A stretch of DNA of 64,000 bases from JBDTNL01 sp039933785. Lineage in GTDB: Bacteria; Acidobacteriota; Thermoanaerobaculia; Multivoradales; JAGPDF01. The stretch's first letter is position 1. Each line of letters begins with the position of its first letter. Both the position numbers and the translations under genes were made by a program. Below are positions 34,431 through 43,043 of the stretch, one piece after another. Under the pieces are notes generated by a model. The model saw only the letters and a list, made by a program, of their open reading frames with translations, was not told the DNA's origin and made no database searches. The stretch spans positions 10,190 through 74,189 of the forward strand of contig JBDTNL010000010.1 of the NCBI GenBank assembly GCA_039933785.1, read 5' to 3'.

Positions 34431-35144
34431 TCAGGTGAAGTTCCGCTCGGCGAGGTTGATGAACTCGAGTACGAAGTCGTCGAGCTCGGCGCGCAGGCGG
34501 CGGATACGGCCGCTGAAGTAGTTGAAGCCGATGAGCGCCGGAATCGCCGCGCCCAACCCGGCGGCGGTGTTGATCAGTGCCTCGGAGATACCCGGCGCCA
34601 CGGCCACGATCGAGGTCGACCCCGATATGCCGATGTCGCGGAAGGCGTTCATGATTCCCCACACCGTTCCGAAGAGACCGATGAAAGGTGCCGCGGCGGC
34701 GGTGGTGGCGAGGAACGGGAGAGCCCGCGTCACCAGCAGCAACTCGACGTTGAGCGCCCGTTTCAAGCTGCGTTCCACGGCGGGGAGGGACTTGATGCGG
34801 TACTTGCCCTGCGCCGCACCTCCGGCCTCTCCGCCGGCTTTGACCTGCGCATCGATCTCGGCGTAGCCGGCCTGGAAGAGGCCGACCAGTGGCGACGCGG
34901 CGAGCCGGCCCGCCGACGCGCTCACTTCGCTGAAGCGCTTGCTCTGATGGAAGACCTCGAGGAATTTGCGGCCGTGCGATTCGGCCCGCCGGAGTTGCAT
35001 CCACTTGCCGAGCATGATCGCCCAGGAAGCGATCGAGAACGCCGCGAGCAGAGCGAGGACCAACTGGGCCATTGGCCCCGAGCGGAAGAAGGATTCGAAG
35101 ATGCTGGGATTCGGAGGCGGTGGCGCGGCGAGGATCCAGATCAT
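34431..35144 (-). CDS. tolQ: TolQ/ExbB-type proton channel protein
   Basis: Inner-membrane proton-channel subunit of the Tol motor. I choose the ATG at 35144 (237 residues), just before the first helix; the frame stays open to 35309 but that extension is basic and has no TolQ features. Three helices are seen: SGPMAQLVLALLAAFSIASWAIM, then VTRALPFLATTAAAAPFIGLFGTVWGIMNAF (the conserved GLFGTVWGI block), and AEALINTAAGLGAAIPALIGFNYF-like (SEALINTAAGLGAAIPA). First gene of tolQRAB-pal-cpoB. A weak promoter candidate (TTTACA, 18 bases, TACCTT; 35155-35184) lies immediately upstream. Confidence 0.93.
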   Translation of the reverse strand: MIWILAAPPPPNPSIFESFFRSGPMAQLVLALLAAFSIASWAIMLGKWMQLRRAESHGRKFLEVFHQSKRFSEVSASAGRLAASPLVGLFQAGYAEIDAQVKAGGEAGGAAQGKYRIKSLPAVERSLKRALNVELLLVTRALPFLATTAAAAPFIGLFGTVWGIMNAFRDIGISGSTSIVAVAPGISEALINTAAGLGAAIPALIGFNYFSGRIRRLRAELDDFVLEFINLAERNFT

Positions 35145-35321
35145 CGGCGCGGCAAAGGTAGCATGAGGCGCGCAGGCCTGTAAACATTGGCCCCGCAGGC
35201 GACTGAGAGCGGTAATCGCGTGATAGCCTCGCGATGGCGGGATTCGATACGCCACTGCCTCGCGCGGCCTCCCGGCCCGGATCATCCGCCAGGCAACCCG
35301 AATCAGCATTCAGGAGCCGGC

Positions 35322-36110
35322 ATGAAAATCGCGGTGTGCATCAAACAAGTCCCCGATACCGAGGCGCGCTTGCGGGTCGCCAAGGACGCGCGCTGGGTCG
35401 ACGAAGAGGACCTGCCGTTCGTGATCAACGAGAGCGATGAGTACGCGCTCGAAGAGGCGCTGCGTCTGGCCGAGAAGTCGGGCGGCGAAGTCGTGGTCTT
35501 CAGCCTCGGCCCCGATCGCGTGCGGGAAGCGCTGCGCAAGACCCTGGCTCTCGGCGCCAGCCGCTCGGTCCTGCTGCGCGATGACGCATTTGCCGGTGGC
35601 GATGCGCTCGCCAACGGCAAGGCTCTCGCGGTCGCCATCGGCCGCGAGCCCTTCGACCTTGTTCTGACCGGATCGCAGTCGGACGATCTCGGCTACGGGG
35701 CAACCGGCTCGGTGATCGCCGGTGTCCTCGGTTGGCCGCATGCCTGGCTCGTCATGGGGCTCACGATCGACGAGGGAGGGGCTTCGGCGCGGGTGGTGCG
35801 CGAGATGGAGAGCGGCAAGAACGAGATCTTCCGCGTCCAGCTGCCGGCCGTCATCCAGGTCCAGGCGGGCATCAACCATCCGCGGTACGCCTCGCTCAAG
35901 GGCATCATGGCGGCGAAGAAGAAGGAGATCGCCGAGGTGACCGCGGCCGATCTGGGGCTCTCGGAGACTGGCGCCGCCGCTTCGCGACTCGAAGTTCTTT
36001 CAGTCGGAGCGCCGGAAAGCGGCAAGGCGACCCAGATTCTGGAGGGCGACGCGGTCACCGCGGCGACGAAGCTCGTCGAGCTCCTGCAGCGTGAAGCGAG
36101 GGTGATGTGA
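35322..36110 (+). CDS. etfB: electron transfer flavoprotein beta subunit
   Basis: Forms a heterodimer with EtfA that carries electrons from acyl-CoA dehydrogenases and related flavoenzymes to the quinone pool. The ATG at 35322 has AGGAG at 35312-35316 and gives 262 residues. Motifs: MKIAVCIKQVPDTEARL, NESDEYALEEALRL (about residues 35-48), the AMP-binding DLVLTGSQSDDLGYGATGSV, and the recognition loop PRYASLKGIMAAKKKEI (about residues 184-200). It is divergent from tolQ across a 177-base gap. Its stop overlaps etfA. Confidence 0.96.
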   Translation: MKIAVCIKQVPDTEARLRVAKDARWVDEEDLPFVINESDEYALEEALRLAEKSGGEVVVFSLGPDRVREALRKTLALGASRSVLLRDDAFAGGDALANGKALAVAIGREPFDLVLTGSQSDDLGYGATGSVIAGVLGWPHAWLVMGLTIDEGGASARVVREMESGKNEIFRVQLPAVIQVQAGINHPRYASLKGIMAAKKKEIAEVTAADLGLSETGAAASRLEVLSVGAPESGKATQILEGDAVTAATKLVELLQREARVM

Positions 36111-37090
36111 TGGCCAAGGTCTGGGTCGTCCTGCAGCAGCGCGAAAACAAGCTCCACCGGATGTCTTGGGAAGCGATCGCCGCCGGCCAGGCGCTGGCCG
36201 CTGAGCTCGGTGGAACCGCCGAAGCAGTCGTTCTCGGCAGCGCGGTGGAGACCCTGGCCAACGAAGTCGCCGGTCGCGCCGCCCTTGCCGCCGTCCATCT
36301 CGCCGAGCATCCAGCCCTCGAGAGCTACACGCCTGGCGCCTACGTCGGAGCCCTGGCGGATCTCCTGCGCGAGGCCTCGCCGGATTGGGTGGTGTTCCCG
36401 CACACCTATCAGACGGTTGATTTCATGCCGCGTCTGGCTCAGGAGCTCGGCGCCGGGCTGCTACCCGAGGTGATCGGCTTCGCGAGCGGCGCCGACGGAT
36501 TGGTCTGGAAGCGGCCCGTGCTGGGGGGCAAGCTGCACGCGCGAGTGCGCGTCAAGGGTGATGGCGCCGTGCTGTTGTCCGTGCAGTCGGGTGCCTTCTC
36601 CGCGGATTCGATGGTCGCCGGAACGAGCGCGGTGAAGCGCTCGACCGTCGGAGCGATCGCGGCCGACCGCGAGATCCTCGGCACCGAGGACGTCGGGGGC
36701 GATACGGTCGATCTCACGAAGGCCGACATCATCGTCGCGGTGGGCCGAGGGATCGGCGGCGCCGACAAGATGGGACCGGTGAACGATCTCGCCGCCGCCC
36801 TGGGCGCCGAAATCGGCGCCAGCCGGCCGGTCATCGATAACGGCTGGCTGCCGCGCGATCGCCAGATCGGTTCGAGCGGTCAGACCGTCGCGCCGAAGCT
36901 CTACATCGCGGCCGGCATCTCGGGCGCGATTCAGCACCTGGTCGGTATGAAGGGTTCGACAATCGTGGTCGCGATCAACAAGGACGCGGGTGCGCCCATC
37001 TTCGGTGTCGCGAGCTACGGCATTGTCGGCGACCTGCACGAGGTGCTGCCGGCGCTCACCGCGGCGGTTCGCGCGGCCAAGAGCAACTGA
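36110..37090 (+). CDS. etfA: electron transfer flavoprotein alpha subunit
   Basis: FAD-binding partner of EtfB, 326 residues from the ATG at 36110 (a GTG one codon earlier overlaps the etfB stop). The C-terminal FAD domain is clear: IIVAVGRGIGGADKMGPVNDLAAALGAEIGASRPVIDNGWLP in sections (about residues 205-245), RQIGSSGQTVAPKLYIAAGISGAIQHLVGM, and INKDAGAPIFGVASYGIVGDL. No dehydrogenase or ETF-quinone oxidoreductase gene lies beside it. Confidence 0.96.
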   Translation: MAKVWVVLQQRENKLHRMSWEAIAAGQALAAELGGTAEAVVLGSAVETLANEVAGRAALAAVHLAEHPALESYTPGAYVGALADLLREASPDWVVFPHTYQTVDFMPRLAQELGAGLLPEVIGFASGADGLVWKRPVLGGKLHARVRVKGDGAVLLSVQSGAFSADSMVAGTSAVKRSTVGAIAADREILGTEDVGGDTVDLTKADIIVAVGRGIGGADKMGPVNDLAAALGAEIGASRPVIDNGWLPRDRQIGSSGQTVAPKLYIAAGISGAIQHLVGMKGSTIVVAINKDAGAPIFGVASYGIVGDLHEVLPALTAAVRAAKSN

Positions 37091-37105
37091 GCGGGAACCC
37101 GAGAT

Positions 37106-37870
37106 TCAGCCGCGGCGGCGGAAGATTTCGAACAACACCACCGCCGCGGCAACCGTCGCGTTCAGTGACTCGACCGGTGGGGAGACTGGGATTCGAAGCC
37201 GCACATCGGCGAGGGCGAGCGAATCCGCCGAAAGGCCGGGTCCCTCGGCGCCGAGCATCAGCACCAACGGTCCGCCGAGATCGGCCGAATAGAGGTCTTC
37301 GGTCGCCGAGGGATCGAGCGCCACCCAGCGCGGCCTGAGATCGGTCAAGTGGAGGGTGAGGTCCTGCGGAGTGACCTGCACGGCGAGGGGGAAACGCAGG
37401 AGGCTTCCGGCCGATGCGCGGAGGGCTCGAGCTTGATTGGGACTCGCCGCTCCCGGCGACAGCGCGAGTGCGGTCGCGCCTGCGGCTTCCGCCGAGCGTG
37501 CGAGCGCCCCGAGGTTGCCGGGGTCCTGCATTCCCTCCGCGTACACATAGACGCCATTCACCCGGCGCGGGAGGGCCGCGACTCCGGAGCGTTGGATTCG
37601 TGCGACGGCAAGAGCTCCTTGCGGAGCGTCCGCGTCCGCGAGGCTGGCGAGGACCGGTTCGGCGACCAGAAGCACGGTGGTTCGCGCCGCGAGGTGGCGG
37701 CCCTCTTCGCGCTCGGCGAATGCGGGCGTCATCAGCACGTGCTCGAGCACGAGCCCGAACTGCAGTGCTTCGAGGATGAGATGAGGGCCTTCGAGAGCGA
37801 CCCAATCGCCTTTACTCTTCAACAGGCGACGAATATCCTTGATCGATTGATTTTGCGAGCTTTGAATCAC
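37106..37870 (-). CDS. SpoU (TrmH/RlmB-like) RNA 2'-O-methyltransferase
   Basis: SPOUT-class enzyme that methylates a ribose in rRNA or tRNA. The GTG at 37870 gives 254 residues; the frame is open to 37939 but that part would run through the divergent gene. The three knot motifs are present: QDPGNLGALARSAEAAGA (about residues 116-133), LVLMLGAEGPGLS (about residues 195-207), and LRIPVSPPVESLNATVAAAVVLFE (about residues 220-243). A substrate-binding N-terminal domain (KDIRRLLKSKGDWVALEGPHL) precedes. The exact RNA target cannot be told. It is convergent with etfA. Confidence 0.87.
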   Translation of the reverse strand: MIQSSQNQSIKDIRRLLKSKGDWVALEGPHLILEALQFGLVLEHVLMTPAFAEREEGRHLAARTTVLLVAEPVLASLADADAPQGALAVARIQRSGVAALPRRVNGVYVYAEGMQDPGNLGALARSAEAAGATALALSPGAASPNQARALRASAGSLLRFPLAVQVTPQDLTLHLTDLRPRWVALDPSATEDLYSADLGGPLVLMLGAEGPGLSADSLALADVRLRIPVSPPVESLNATVAAAVVLFEIFRRRG

Positions 37871-37871
37871 G

Positions 37872-38477
37872 ATGACTACCGATCTTAGGGATTTCTGGCA
37901 GGGTTTCCAATCGGGAGTGGAGGTCGCCGTGCACGGCAACGAACCCGATCGCCTGCTCGGCGTGCGCGATGGTTTCCTGCGCTTCTTCCACGACGGATTG
38001 GATCGGCCGGCGCCCGTTGCGGTGGTGCCGCAGCCTCTGCCGGAGCAGGGCGGCCACGACGGCTTGGCGATGAGCGACGAGGAGGCGATCGAGCGCGCGC
38101 GGGGGCACGCGCAGCGACTCCTCGAGCGTCTGCAGGGCCACTACCATTTCTATGCCTGCTGCGAGGGCGCCATCCACAGTCTCGAGGTGGCTGCGAGCCC
38201 GCGCTATTTCGTGCGCACGTGGACGATTCTGATCGGCGCGACCGGTGAGGCCTGCGGCGGTAGCGGCTCAGTCGAGTTGCCGGCGCGTTTGGTCGCGGGA
38301 CTAACCGGCGAGCAAATCGGGATGGCGATTCCGGGGACGCGGCGTTCGGGAGGGATGATCAACTCGCTGACCGGCGGTCTCGAAACCCGCCGGAGTGCAA
38401 CCAGCGTCGCCACGCTGCACGCGCTCTCGACCCTGTTTTACGGCGTGCTCGAGAGCCGGCCCGTGCGCCGGCGCTGA
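37872..38477 (+). CDS. DUF84-like (inosine/xanthosine triphosphatase-type) protein, divergent
   Basis: A 201-residue protein. Its block order resembles YjjX/DUF84 house-cleaning NTPases: GVEVAVHGNEPDRLLGVRDGF near the start, SDEEAIERARGHAQRLLERL (about residues 68-87), YACCEGAI (about residues 95-102), VELPARLVAGLTGEQIGMAI (about residues 133-152), and GGMINSLTGGLETRRSATSVATLHAL at the end. Several positions that are polar in YjjX are changed, so substrate and activity are uncertain. Its ATG lies one base from the start of the opposite-strand SpoU gene, and I see no ribosome binding site. Confidence 0.6.
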   Translation: MTTDLRDFWQGFQSGVEVAVHGNEPDRLLGVRDGFLRFFHDGLDRPAPVAVVPQPLPEQGGHDGLAMSDEEAIERARGHAQRLLERLQGHYHFYACCEGAIHSLEVAASPRYFVRTWTILIGATGEACGGSGSVELPARLVAGLTGEQIGMAIPGTRRSGGMINSLTGGLETRRSATSVATLHALSTLFYGVLESRPVRRR

Positions 38478-38492
38478 GTCGAACGAGCGGTC

Positions 38493-40832
38493 TCAGGTTT
38501 CGACGCCGAGGAAGAGGTAGGCGGCGAGCAGGCCGAAGATCACGCTCGGACTCCACACCGAGACCAGCGGCGGCAGAGCTCCGGTTTGTCCCAGAGTTCT
38601 GAAAAAGGCGAACACGCCGACGAAGACGATCCCCAGGACGACCGCCAGGCCGATTCCGTAGAGCGCGCCGCGCCGACCCAGTCGGAAGGCGAAGGGGAGA
38701 CCCACGCACGCCATCACGAACGAAACCACCGGGAAGGCGATCTTCGACGCCAAGTCGACTTCGAGATCGGGCACCAGCTGGCCGCTGCTCTTTAGATTCG
38801 ACACGTATTCGGAAAGCTCGCCGTAACGCATTTCGCTCGGTCGTTTCACGTCGTTGCGAAAGTAAGCGGGGGTCTCGGGATAGTCCACGTGCACCGGCTG
38901 CTGGAACCGCGAATAGCTGGTAACCCGCGCTCCATCGAAGGTCCGAGTCCAGCCGTCGGTGAACACCCAACGTCCGTCGAGATACTGCGCGGTCTTGGCG
39001 AATAGTCGGCGCACCAGGCGATTCTTCTCGTCGAATTCGAAGACCTGAAGATGCTGTAGCACGCTCTGCTTGGCGTCGAAGTAGAGATAGTTGTAGACGT
39101 AGCGCCCCTGGCCGAACAGCCATTGCTCGTCGATTCGCCGCCGCACCTGGGTGTTGGGATCGCGTCCTTTGATGCGATCGCGGAGCTCGAACACTTTCTG
39201 GTTCGAGGCCGGCAGAACCTCGGCCTGCAAGAAGGCGCAGAGCCCGGCCACCGCCATTGCCCCGGCGAGCACCGGAACGCACAAGCGATACAAGCTCACG
39301 CCCAGGGCTTTGCACGCGGTGACCTCGTTGGTGCGCGCGAGCAACGACAGCGCGATCAGGGTCGCCACCAGCACGATAATGGGCGCTAGGTCATAAAAGA
39401 TCTGCAGCGAGAAATACTTGTAGTAAGTCACCAACAGGCCGGCGCCGATCTTGTTCTTGAGCACGTCGTCGATGATCTCGCTTAGATCGGCGACGACGTA
39501 GATGATCATTGCCGAGAGCGACACGATCAGGAGGCTGCGTCCGAAGGCCGTCATCACGTAGCGGTCGAGGAGATTCGGAAACACCAGACGCAGACGCGGG
39601 AAGCGCAGGATCAGATCGGGCTTGACGGCGCCGGCGACGGACGCGGTCCTCGGTCCCGGACCCGCCGAGGCTCGAGTTCGCTTGCGAACCAGCCACGGCC
39701 GGCCCCAGCGGGGGAGTCGGAATTCGAGGTCGCGATTGCGCCGGTATGCCAGCACCACCGCGAAGGCGGCGAACAGCGCGTTGGGCAGCCACATCGCCAG
39801 CACCGGCGTGATCTTGCCGGCGTGGGCCGCCTCCTCTCCGTTGCTGAGCAGGATGTAGTAGCCCAGCAGCACGCCCAACGACAACGCAAATCCCGAGGAT
39901 TTCCCGCCCCTGCGGTTGTTGAAGCCGAGTGGCAGGGCGAGCAGGCCGAAGACCACGCAAGCCATGGGAATCGCGAACTTCTTGTGGATCTCGATCTGCG
40001 CGCTCCGCCGGAGCTCGGGTGCCTGGCCAGGCTCGGCAGCCATGGCGCGCAGTTCGCTCAAGCTGCGTTCGCGGATCCCTTTCGACGTCGTGGTCGCAAT
40101 CGGTCCGCTGCGCGACTCGGGGGCCAGGAGTTGCTGATCGAGGGTCTGGCTCTGACTGAGCTCGTACTTGTCGGGCTCATCGAGGTTGACCTTGTGGGTC
40201 ACCGCGTTCTCGAGGTGCAGCACGACGCGCTCGCCCGCGTCGTCGACCCGGAGCTCACCGCGATCGGCCACCGTGACTTCGTGCTGGGCCGGCGGCAGGG
40301 ACGGCGCCAGGAAGACGCCCTTCCAGCCGCGTTTCTCGCTCTGGAAGACGTAGACCACGCGCCCCGGAAATTCGGTATTGAAGATGCGCGGCTCGACCTG
40401 CCCGGTCGCGCCGGCGGTCGCGGCTTGGATGCGGAGCTTCTGCAAATTGTGATTGCCTTGCGGCAGCAAGGCGAGCGTTACCCACAGCGTGACCAAGCCG
40501 AGCGCCGTGCTGAGCGCGAGGATCGGGCGATACAGCCGGTAGAGACTGACGCCGCAGGCTCGTACGGCGATCAGCTCGCTGTCGGACGACATGCGTCCGA
40601 TGGCGACCAGGATTGCGAACAGCAGCGACATCGGCAGGGTCAGTACGAGGATGTTGGGGAGCGTGTACCAGAAGAGCCGGGCGACTGTTCCCACGGCCAG
40701 GCCGCGCCGGATGATGAGCTCGGCGGACTTGAACAGGAACTGCATCAAGAGGATGAACGTATAGACTGAAAATCCGAGTGCGAGAGGCCCCAAGAGCTCG
40801 GAGAAAATGTAGCGGTCGAGGCGACGAATCAT
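38493..40832 (-). CDS. lptFG: fused LPS transport permease LptF-LptG
   Basis: The LptB2FG ABC transporter extracts LPS from the inner membrane. Here both permeases lie in one 779-residue chain. The N-terminal half (about 1-370) is LptF-like: MIRRLDRYIFSELLGPLALG, ELIAVRACGVSLYRLYRPIL, a periplasmic jellyroll, then helices with FAIPMACVVFGLLALPLGF. After a basic linker (about 370-415) the second half repeats the fold and is LptG-like: LLDRYVMTAFGRSLLIV, EVTACKALGVSLYRLCVPVL, jellyroll, KIAFPVVSFVMACVGLPFAF. Both coupling-helix motifs (RACGVSLYRL, KALGVSLYRL) are kept. Separate genes of about 360 residues each are usual. The start shares CATG with a divergent SDR gene. Confidence 0.93.
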   Translation of the reverse strand: MIRRLDRYIFSELLGPLALGFSVYTFILLMQFLFKSAELIIRRGLAVGTVARLFWYTLPNILVLTLPMSLLFAILVAIGRMSSDSELIAVRACGVSLYRLYRPILALSTALGLVTLWVTLALLPQGNHNLQKLRIQAATAGATGQVEPRIFNTEFPGRVVYVFQSEKRGWKGVFLAPSLPPAQHEVTVADRGELRVDDAGERVVLHLENAVTHKVNLDEPDKYELSQSQTLDQQLLAPESRSGPIATTTSKGIRERSLSELRAMAAEPGQAPELRRSAQIEIHKKFAIPMACVVFGLLALPLGFNNRRGGKSSGFALSLGVLLGYYILLSNGEEAAHAGKITPVLAMWLPNALFAAFAVVLAYRRNRDLEFRLPRWGRPWLVRKRTRASAGPGPRTASVAGAVKPDLILRFPRLRLVFPNLLDRYVMTAFGRSLLIVSLSAMIIYVVADLSEIIDDVLKNKIGAGLLVTYYKYFSLQIFYDLAPIIVLVATLIALSLLARTNEVTACKALGVSLYRLCVPVLAGAMAVAGLCAFLQAEVLPASNQKVFELRDRIKGRDPNTQVRRRIDEQWLFGQGRYVYNYLYFDAKQSVLQHLQVFEFDEKNRLVRRLFAKTAQYLDGRWVFTDGWTRTFDGARVTSYSRFQQPVHVDYPETPAYFRNDVKRPSEMRYGELSEYVSNLKSSGQLVPDLEVDLASKIAFPVVSFVMACVGLPFAFRLGRRGALYGIGLAVVLGIVFVGVFAFFRTLGQTGALPPLVSVWSPSVIFGLLAAYLFLGVET

Positions 40833-41616
40833 GGAAGGCGGCGATTATACGGGCAGCACAAGCGCAGGAACTGCCGCTACGGAGGATCTGCGCGGTCGCA
40901 CGGTCCTGGTCACGGGCGGCGCGCGGCGGGTGGGTGCCGCGATCGCTCGCCGGCTTGCGGCCCGTGGTGCTCGCGTCGCCATTCACTATCACTCGAGCGC
41001 GCGAGAAGCCGACGCTCTGGTCGAAGAGCTTGGTCGAGGCGCCGCGTCCTTTCAGGCGGACCTCTCGAGCCCGACCGGCCCCGGAAATCTGTTGTCGCGA
41101 TGCGCGGACGTTGGGCTGTCGCCGGACGCCATCGTCCAGTCCGCGGCTTCGTTCCTGAAGCTGCCCCTCGCCGAGACCACGGCGGAACAGTGGGACGCGG
41201 TGATGGCGATGAACTTGCGGGCGCTGTTTCTGCTGGCTCGAGACTACGGCGACCTTCGCGGGCCGCAGGGCGGGCAGATCGTGGCGATCGCGGACTCGGG
41301 GGCGCACGAGCTCTGGCCGGCCTATTTCGCGCACTGCGTGTCGAAGGCAGCGGTACTGTCGCTGGTCAGGGCCTTAGCCAAGGCGATGGCGCCGGGCTTC
41401 CGAGTGAATGCCGTGGTTCCTGGGCCGGTACTCGCGCCGGATGGCACGCCGGATTCACAACTCGCGGCGATAGCCGAACGGACGCTCCTGGGCCGCATGG
41501 GCGAGCCGCGCCATGTGGCCCAGGCGGTCGAGTTCCTCCTCACCTGCGACTATGCGACCGGTGCGGTCGTGGACATCACCGGCGGCGCCCACCTGTGGCG
41601 ACGGCCAGGCGGCTGA
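40831..41616 (+). CDS. pteridine reductase-like SDR
   Basis: SDR enzyme of 261 residues. The cofactor motif TGGARRVGAAIARRL has the TGxxxRxG form typical of pteridine reductases (PTR1/FolM), where the Arg helps bind NADPH, and is followed by VAIHYHSSAREA, also a PTR feature. The catalytic area is IADSGAHELWPAYFAHCVSKAA (Tyr and Lys at about residues 168-180). It would reduce dihydropterin or dihydromonapterin to the tetrahydro form. The neighbouring PTPS-like gene supports this. The ATG at 40831 overlaps the divergent lptFG start; residues 1-20 look non-conserved. Confidence 0.78.
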   Translation: MEGGDYTGSTSAGTAATEDLRGRTVLVTGGARRVGAAIARRLAARGARVAIHYHSSAREADALVEELGRGAASFQADLSSPTGPGNLLSRCADVGLSPDAIVQSAASFLKLPLAETTAEQWDAVMAMNLRALFLLARDYGDLRGPQGGQIVAIADSGAHELWPAYFAHCVSKAAVLSLVRALAKAMAPGFRVNAVVPGPVLAPDGTPDSQLAAIAERTLLGRMGEPRHVAQAVEFLLTCDYATGAVVDITGGAHLWRRPGG

Positions 41617-41646
41617 CGCCGCCCTGAAAGGGAAGGTCGATCCGAC

Positions 41647-42060
41647 ATGCCCGTTCGTCTCCTCAGGAGGTATCGCTTTAGCGCCAGTCACCTGTATCGC
41701 CGGTCGGCATGGTCGGAGGCCGAGAATCGCGAGCGCTTTGGGAAGTGCTCGAACCTGCCGGGGCACGGACACAACTACCGCCTCTGGGTTACGGTCGAAG
41801 GCGATGTCGATCCGGCGACCGGGTTCGTCGTCGACCTCGGAGCCCTGGATCGGCTGGTGCAGGAGAAAGTCGTGGAGCGCCTCGACCATCAGCACATCAA
41901 CCAGACGCTTCCCGAGTTTGCCGACGGAGCGCAGATCCCCAGCGGAGAAAACCTGGTCTCGTGGATTCGCGGCCAGCTCGAGGGCCAGCTCGCCGGGGGC
42001 ACGCTGGCTGGGCTGAGGCTCGATGAGGATGAAGATCTGGGAGCCGAGTGGTCGAGGTGA
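41647..42060 (+). CDS. 6-pyruvoyl-tetrahydropterin synthase / QueD family protein
   Basis: T-fold enzyme of 137 residues that works on 7,8-dihydroneopterin triphosphate. It has the zinc-binding histidines in FSASHLYRR (about residue 14) and LPGHGHNYRLWV (about residues 39 and 41), the catalytic Cys in GKCSNLPGHGH, the GFVVDLGALDRLV block, and LDHQHINQ with the catalytic His and Asp. It could be QueD (queuosine) or a PTPS for tetrahydropterin; the preceding pteridine-reductase-like gene favours the latter. No other queuosine gene is in the window. Confidence 0.88.
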   Translation: MPVRLLRRYRFSASHLYRRSAWSEAENRERFGKCSNLPGHGHNYRLWVTVEGDVDPATGFVVDLGALDRLVQEKVVERLDHQHINQTLPEFADGAQIPSGENLVSWIRGQLEGQLAGGTLAGLRLDEDEDLGAEWSR

Positions 42061-42173
42061 GAGGTCTCCAGGCTGGCCAGTTCGCGCCCTACCCAGGGTC
42101 CGATAAGATAGATTATGTAAACCTAATGACCTGGCGAGGTTAGAAAGCAGTTAGGTCCTGGCCTGCGACTTCC

Positions 42174-43043
42174 CTAATCCTTGGCGCTCTTGAGATTTGT
42201 GAGAATGGCTTCCAGTGCTTGGATCAGGTCGGTTCGTTCGACGCTGCTCTGCCGGAAGCTCAGGGCCAGGCTGTAGGTCTTATCCGGAGCTCGGAACTTG
42301 AACACGTAGGGCTTGCGGCGTGCGACACCGGTGGTTCCACGGCGTTGCGCGCGGGCCTCACGCCGAAGGTCCTCGCGGTTGAGCCCCTGCGTGGCGGCAC
42401 GCTCAGCCAGGCTGAGCATGGTCGCCTCGTCGCCGCTCTTGAGAACTTCCAGCAGCGTGCTCTTCGACTGGATCCCCAGGGCTTGGACGGCGTCTCGAAC
42501 CCGCGCCGGAATCGCAAGAAGACTCAACGCCTCGGTGACGGTAGAACGGGACCGTCCCATGACCTCAGCGATCTGCTCGTGGGTGTACTCGTGTTGCTCC
42601 GCCAGCGATCGGTAGCCCTCGGCTTCCTCGAACGGCGTCAGGTCCTTGCGCTGGAGGTTCTCGATCAGGGCAATCTCGAGCGCCTCTTGATCGGTCACAT
42701 CCATCTCGATCACCGGCACTTCGAAGAGGCCTGCTTCGATCGACGCCCGATAGCGGCGTTCACCCGAGATGATGCGGTAGACCTTCCCAGAGTCCGTAGC
42801 TTGCCGGCGAACCAGAAGTGGTTCGAGCACACCCTTGTCCCGAATCGAGCCCACCAGATCGCTCAGGTCGCCCATCGAAGTGCGCGGCTGGTTGGGGTCG
42901 GCCTCGATCGCAGACAGCGGCACGAACTTGCCGATGGCAGTTTCGTGACGCGCGGCGAGCTCCTCGACGAAGTGCGGGTCGTGGCGCATCTTGACCCGCA
43001 GCGGGAGGCCACCACGGCGCTTGTTCGCAACGGGCTCAGACAC
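42174..43043 (-). CDS. parB: chromosome partitioning protein ParB
   Basis: CTP-dependent clamp that loads on parS near the origin and recruits ParA and SMC. It has 289 residues: N-terminal ParB/sulfiredoxin domain with the arginine patch GERRYRAS (about residues 92-99) and ENLQRKDLTPFEEAEGY (about residues 129-145), a helix-turn-helix EQIAEVMGRSRSTVTEALSLL (about residues 156-176), and a C-terminal dimer domain with YVFKFRAPDKTYSLALSFR. It overlaps parA by 8 bases. Confidence 0.93.
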   Translation of the reverse strand: MSEPVANKRRGGLPLRVKMRHDPHFVEELAARHETAIGKFVPLSAIEADPNQPRTSMGDLSDLVGSIRDKGVLEPLLVRRQATDSGKVYRIISGERRYRASIEAGLFEVPVIEMDVTDQEALEIALIENLQRKDLTPFEEAEGYRSLAEQHEYTHEQIAEVMGRSRSTVTEALSLLAIPARVRDAVQALGIQSKSTLLEVLKSGDEATMLSLAERAATQGLNREDLRREARAQRRGTTGVARRKPYVFKFRAPDKTYSLALSFRQSSVERTDLIQALEAILTNLKSAKD

